A stretch of 64,000 nucleotides of DNA from a bacterium (GTDB taxonomy: Bacteria; Actinomycetota; Acidimicrobiia; Acidimicrobiales; Ilumatobacteraceae): positions 44,041 to 108,040 of the forward strand of contig JAPOKO010000005.1 of assembly GCA_029977615.1 (NCBI GenBank), written 5' to 3'. Below are positions 60,752 to 64,000 of this stretch, piece after piece. The position numbers were made by a program, and so were the translations under genes. A model generated the notes under the pieces. That model did no database searches and was not told the DNA's origin. It worked only from the letters and a program-made list of their open reading frames with translations. The stretch's first letter is position 1, and the number at the start of each line of letters is the position of its first letter.

Positions 60752-61699
60752 GTGCTAATTGATCAAGCCCGCTACCGAAATGGTCAACGACTTGGCATGG
60801 ATGGGCCGAAGCTTTCGGGTGACTTTGATTGGATTGGTCTTTCGGAAGCGCGACCGGCCGAACTTGAGCGATTGGCAGAAGACTATTTGCTCAATGTGCT
60901 TGCGGTGGAGGACACGCTCTCGGGAAAACAGCGTCCGAAACTGGACGAATACCCAGAGCACACTTTTTTGTTGTTGAAAACGGTTGCCTACGACCCGCGA
61001 TCCGAGCGGGTCATTCTCGGGGATGTCTCGTTATACATATCGCCTGAATATGTCATCGCTGTTCGACATGGGGAAGCGTTGCCACTCAAGAGTGTGCGGG
61101 CGCAGCTTGAGGCGAACCCAAAGAAACTTGCCGACGGTCCAACATCGGTTGTTCACGAAATTGTTGACCGGCTGGTTGATCAATATATGGATGTGTCTGC
61201 GCATCTGTTGGAAGACGTTGAGCAGTTGGAGGATTCAGTTTTTGATGACGAAGTACCATCTCCAGCATCACGTTTGTATTTCGTCAAACGCGAGGTCATT
61301 GAATTCCGACGTGCGGTATTGCCGTTGGTTGCACCGTTAACAAAATTGGCGGAGGGGAAAGTCGGCAATGTGGATCCGAAATATTCGGCACTTTTTGCAG
61401 ACGTACGCGACCACCTGTTGAAGGTAATGGACGAGATTGAGTTCATGAACGATCTCATTGATGCAGCACTGCACGCCAACGCAGCGCTGATCCAGGTAAA
61501 TCAAAATGCAGACATGCGCAAGATCTCCGCATGGGTGGGAATCGGGGCTGTGCCAACGATGGTTGCTGGAATATACGGAATGAATTTCGACCATATGCCA
61601 GAACTTGGCTGGAAGTTTGGTTACCCCTTGGTTATGGTTGGGCTCGCGGTAGTTTGCGGGCTGTTATTCAGGACTTTTCGGCGAAATCGCTGGTTATGA
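60752..61699 (+). CDS. corA: CorA-family magnesium/cobalt transporter
   Basis: 315 residues from GTG 60752. Long N-terminal cytoplasmic domain with coiled-coil helices (VVHEIVDRLVDQYMDVSAHLLEDVEQLED), then two C-terminal membrane segments around the signature YGMNFDHMPEL and a basic end (RTFRRNRWL). Forms pentameric Mg2+ channels; some members carry Co2+, of interest for an organism relying on corrinoids, though that is not shown here. Its promoter appears to be built into the previous stop codon. Confidence 0.93.
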   Translation: MLIDQARYRNGQRLGMDGPKLSGDFDWIGLSEARPAELERLAEDYLLNVLAVEDTLSGKQRPKLDEYPEHTFLLLKTVAYDPRSERVILGDVSLYISPEYVIAVRHGEALPLKSVRAQLEANPKKLADGPTSVVHEIVDRLVDQYMDVSAHLLEDVEQLEDSVFDDEVPSPASRLYFVKREVIEFRRAVLPLVAPLTKLAEGKVGNVDPKYSALFADVRDHLLKVMDEIEFMNDLIDAALHANAALIQVNQNADMRKISAWVGIGAVPTMVAGIYGMNFDHMPELGWKFGYPLVMVGLAVVCGLLFRTFRRNRWL

Positions 61700-61738
61700 A
61701 GTCCCTAAATAACTTGTATCATCAATAGTCCGTAATCC

Positions 61739-61815
61739 GGGCGTTTAGCTCAGTTGGCTAGAGCGCTTCCCTTACAAGGAAGATGTCGGGGGTTCAAGTC
61801 CCTCAACGCCCACCA
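61739..61815 (+). tRNA. tRNA-Val (anticodon TAC)
   Basis: Acceptor GGGCGTT pairs with AACGCCC (61805-61811), discriminator A, encoded CCA. D-arm GCTCAGTTGGCTAGAGC, anticodon TAC at 61773-61775 in CTTACAA, and T-arm GGGGGTTCAAGTCCCTC. Confidence 0.97.
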
Positions 61816-61822
61816 TTAGTTG

Positions 61823-62737
61823 CTAGATCGTTACAGGTGTTGACGCGTCTTTGTTTCGCACTTCGAGTGCCGAGAACAACAACAATCCACCAACAGTGAG
61901 GCTTGCCCCAATGATGCGGTTATTGGTCATCACTTCGCCCAAGAATATGACGCCCATGATGATGTGCCATACCGGTTCGAGCGTGGTGATCACTGAATAC
62001 ATGCCAGTTGGAATTCGTTTCAGCGCAGCGAGCGAGCACAAAAACGGCAGTGTTGTTCCAATAACTGCGGCTCCGGTAATGAGTAGCCAAACCTTTCCTG
62101 TTGTGGGGAAAACAGGTGCAAACGCGCTGGTAGAGAACAAACCGACCACGATGTAGCCAGTTGCAGTACCCATATTCAGAATTGATGCTCCAGTGAGGAG
62201 TCCCATCTTTTGCGTGACCTTGGAGAGCACGGTGATGTAGACCGCAAAAATCATCGATGAGCTCACTACCAAAATGATCGCTGTGGTGTTGCCGCCTTTC
62301 ACCTGTCCAGCGGAAATAGCAATGCCGGTGAGAGTCAGAATCAGAGGGATCACGATGGTTTTTGATGGGCGCTTCTTCTCGAACACCCACGCGATGAGCA
62401 AAACCAGAACGGGGTAGGCGTACCAAAGAACTATTGCCAGGCTGGAGTCAATTTGACCAATGGCGATGAAATAGAGCAGGGACACTGCAGTGACACCCAC
62501 TGCACCGATGAAAAACATGGCAATCGCTAACTTGATGCTCGGCCATCCTTCCTTTTTGCCGAAAATCAGACGAATTGCTGTAATCAGAAGAGCAGCTATG
62601 GCAAACCGAGGGGTCATGACGCCAAGGGCGTTGGCTCCCTCGTCATATGCGGTACGGGTAATCGTTGGTACAACGGCAAAGCCGATACTTGAGGCCATAA
62701 CGAACAGCGTTCCCGACAATCGCTGGCTAGTTGGCAC
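61823..62737 (-). CDS. EamA/DMT-family transporter
   Basis: 304 residues from GTG 62737, chosen because TAGCCT lies seven bases upstream and the hydrophobic core begins soon after (LSGTLFVMASSIGFAVVPTITR). The open frame to 62989 runs back through the divergent gene. About ten membrane segments in two EamA repeats; the second repeat has MGLLTGASILNMGTATGYIVVG and LKRIPTGMYSVITTLEPVWHIIMGVIFLGE. Exports amino acids or other small metabolites; substrate unknown. Convergent with tRNA-Val, divergent from the secreted protein. Confidence 0.87.
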   Translation of the reverse strand: MPTSQRLSGTLFVMASSIGFAVVPTITRTAYDEGANALGVMTPRFAIAALLITAIRLIFGKKEGWPSIKLAIAMFFIGAVGVTAVSLLYFIAIGQIDSSLAIVLWYAYPVLVLLIAWVFEKKRPSKTIVIPLILTLTGIAISAGQVKGGNTTAIILVVSSSMIFAVYITVLSKVTQKMGLLTGASILNMGTATGYIVVGLFSTSAFAPVFPTTGKVWLLITGAAVIGTTLPFLCSLAALKRIPTGMYSVITTLEPVWHIIMGVIFLGEVMTNNRIIGASLTVGGLLLFSALEVRNKDASTPVTI

Positions 62738-62744
62738 GGTTACG

Positions 62745-62750
62745 AGGCTA
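62745..62750 (-). promoter_or_regulatory. -10 box TAGCCT for leaderless EamA gene
   Basis: On the minus strand TAGCCT ends seven bases before GTG 62737. It is back to back with the promoter of the divergent secreted-protein gene, leaving only 51 bases between the two starts. Confidence 0.4.
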
Positions 62751-62776
62751 ATCAATACGTTGCGAGACCCAATGGA

Positions 62777-62782
62777 TACAGT
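62777..62782 (+). promoter_or_regulatory. -10 box TACAGT for the leaderless secreted-protein gene
   Basis: TACAGT (TANNNT) ends six bases before ATG 62789, the same arrangement as at 43070. Confidence 0.5.
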
Positions 62783-62788
62783 GAGCCC

Positions 62789-63691
62789 ATGAACACACAG
62801 GCACTTAAACGGGTTTTTGTAACACTGTTTCTCTTCGGTTCGATAGCGCTGGTTTCTCCAGCTCCGGCCAACGCTGTTGGCGCTACGGGCATTGATGTGT
62901 ATGTCATCAACTCCAACGGTGTCAGCTGCGGACAAGATTGCGTTAGTCAGTCTCAAGCACAAGTTGCACTCTGTGTGCGCAGCGCTCAATCAAGAATTGA
63001 TTTCACCGATGTCTCGTACGGGTATACGTTGAGAAATGGCGCCAATGTCATCAGCACAGGCACCTATCCCAGCCCAGGAACTCGCTTAATTTCTGCCTCA
63101 ACGTGTGCAGGTGGCTACATCCACTCCTGGGATTTCCGTGATTTGAGTGCCAGCCAAACCTATGAAGTTGAAGCTTGGATGATTGATGACTCAGTGTCCT
63201 ATTCAGCAACGTTGGTCATCAATACACCAGCTGCCTACAACCCAAGTTCATCAACCACCATCAATCCGCTCAGTACTTCCACAACGGTTGCAGTTGAAAC
63301 ATTGGTGCCAGGAGTACCACAGGTCGACATGTACGAAGGACCGCGAGTTGGTACTTGGAACTTGGTTGACAATGCAACTGGTCAAGTGATGACCACTTCG
63401 GTGTGCACTCCGCTCGTATGTGGGCGCAATGGTGAGTGGCGCACCTGGCCCGCTGATCGCTTACTAAACGGCCGCTATTGGCCAACCGGATATCCGGAAA
63501 ACGCGACTTATATTTGGAATCCAATTGGAGCAAGCTCGGGTGGTCGGTATTACACCAACGGTTTGTATGTAACGGCGTGGGGTCAGCACATTTTGCCAGG
63601 AACGTCTTCATTGGTTGCTGTTGTAAGTGCGCCACAACCAATGCCGCTTGGCGATGGTTCCACCGGTGATGACCCATCAGTTGATGGATAA
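62789..63691 (+). CDS. Secreted protein of unknown function, N-terminal part up to an in-frame TAA
   Basis: 300 residues. Signal peptide MNTQALKRVFVTLFLFGSIA with likely cleavage after PANA. The mature part has Cys pairs (SCGQDCVSQ, ALCVRS, STCAGGY; later VCTPLVCGRNGEW), suggesting disulfides outside the cell. Two beta-rich modules are separated by a Ser/Thr-rich linker (PSSSTTINPLSTSTTV). The second module has several Trp/Tyr/Gly (GEWRTWPADRLLNGRYWPTGYP). No known domain recognised. The frame stops at TAA 63689-63691 but stays open beyond it to the window end, so this may be the front of a longer protein. Confidence 0.75.
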   Translation: MNTQALKRVFVTLFLFGSIALVSPAPANAVGATGIDVYVINSNGVSCGQDCVSQSQAQVALCVRSAQSRIDFTDVSYGYTLRNGANVISTGTYPSPGTRLISASTCAGGYIHSWDFRDLSASQTYEVEAWMIDDSVSYSATLVINTPAAYNPSSSTTINPLSTSTTVAVETLVPGVPQVDMYEGPRVGTWNLVDNATGQVMTTSVCTPLVCGRNGEWRTWPADRLLNGRYWPTGYPENATYIWNPIGASSGGRYYTNGLYVTAWGQHILPGTSSLVAVVSAPQPMPLGDGSTGDDPSVDG

Positions 63692-64000
63692 TCAACCACG
63701 AGGACTTCTACGACTGTCGCATCTGTTGAAGGAGCTCGTTCCTTGAACGGTGTTCCTTCAATGGTCGGTCTTACCGATGTTGGATTGATCATCCAAAGAT
63801 CGGGAAGCAAATACTCAATAGTGGCCACATCGCCACTTCCAAATGCGCCAATCGTCATTAAGGCGATAGCAAAGGGAAAGCCAACTATTTCCTGGTCAAC
63901 AAAAACGAATGTCAATGCACAAAAGCTATTGCTGAGCACTCGTTCGCTAAAGGGCTACACCATTTCAATGTGGGTGAATGGTCGCAAGATCTCATCAATC
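63692..64000 (+). pseudogene. Open continuation in the same frame after TAA; runs off the window
   Basis: All 103 codons after the TAA are open in the same frame as the secreted protein. They start with a Ser/Thr-rich linker (STTRTSTTVASVEG) like the one inside the upstream part, followed by a beta-rich domain (VGLTDVGLIIQRSGSKYSIVA ...). No ribosome site or good start codon is present (TTG 63743 and ATG 63761 are the only candidates). This fits the rest of one multidomain protein cut by a nonsense codon or sequence error. The true end lies outside the window. Confidence 0.6.

Noticed and set aside
61823..62989. 388-residue version of the EamA protein
   Set aside because: The first 80 residues are antisense to the signal peptide and start of the secreted protein, and are not hydrophobic in the EamA pattern.
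63583..63939. Minus-strand ORF of 118 codons at the window end
   Set aside because: Antisense to the secreted protein and its continuation; composition mirrors the plus-strand coding frame and no start signal is present.

Overview
The window looks like a chromosomal segment of an actinobacterium, most likely class Acidimicrobiia (a freshwater or marine Ilumatobacteraceae-like lineage). This is inferred from mid-range GC, lipoproteins with Ser/Thr/Asp-rich linkers after the lipobox, a sigma-70 gene directly behind a probable dnaG end, and many genes that appear to be transcribed without a leader. Most of the window is one catabolic island for quaternary amines and one-carbon units. It is not a virus, plasmid or transposon: I see no transposase, integrase, CRISPR array or rRNA. 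LAYOUT. 1-2048: end of probable dnaG, a SigA-like sigma factor, and fdhD. 2049-11636 (minus strand): enolase-superfamily enzyme, dimethylglycine/sarcosine dehydrogenase 1, MttB-type methyltransferase 1, etfA, etfB, dehydrogenase 2. 11747-16107: divergent GntR regulator, 2OG-Fe(II) oxygenase, fhs and folD. 16114-20121: betaine-type ABC importer (fused double permease, ATPase, lipoprotein). 20210-32609 (plus strand): choline dehydrogenase-like GMC enzyme, corrinoid protein, DUF1638 protein, PF13769-like protein, methyl-THF methyltransferase, corrinoid reactivator, MttB-type methyltransferase 2, MetF-like reductase, a DAO-family oxidase, BHMT-like methyltransferase and a beta-lactamase-fold protein. 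32625-39493 (minus strand): a carnitine/gamma-butyrobetaine operon (3-dehydrocarnitine cleavage enzyme, carnitine dehydrogenase with an in-frame TAG, thioesterase, acyl-CoA dehydrogenase, ADP-forming acyl-CoA synthetase, CaiD), with acetoacetyl-CoA synthetase divergent at 39568. 41560-64000: three tRNAs, a quinone-type reductase, an acyl-CoA carboxylase, two complete BMP-family ABC transporters flanking a sulfate-activation/sulfotransferase/mogA operon, an IMPase-family phosphatase, an unknown protein, CorA, an EamA exporter and a secreted protein with an in-frame TAA. HOW IT FITS TOGETHER (inference from families). Gamma-butyrobetaine or crotonobetaine would be activated to CoA thioesters, oxidised, hydrated and released as L-carnitine. 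Carnitine is oxidised to 3-dehydrocarnitine and split with acetyl-CoA into betainyl-CoA plus acetoacetate. Acetoacetate is recaptured by AacS, and glycine betaine is freed by a thioesterase. Choline enters through the GMC dehydrogenase and betaine through the ABC importer. Betaine is demethylated by MttB enzymes through the corrinoid protein to methyl-THF, or by BHMT to methionine. Dimethylglycine and sarcosine are demethylated by the flavoproteins with ETF as electron acceptor. MetF, FolD and Fhs oxidise the one-carbon units to formate, and fdhD implies a formate dehydrogenase elsewhere. The strongest oddities are: two in-frame nonsense codons; Arg-rich tails shared by several corrinoid-system enzymes opposite acidic tails on their partners; ten likely leaderless starts, three of which reuse the upstream TAG stop as part of the -10 box; and a terminator-like hairpin inside the start of an ABC ATPase gene.
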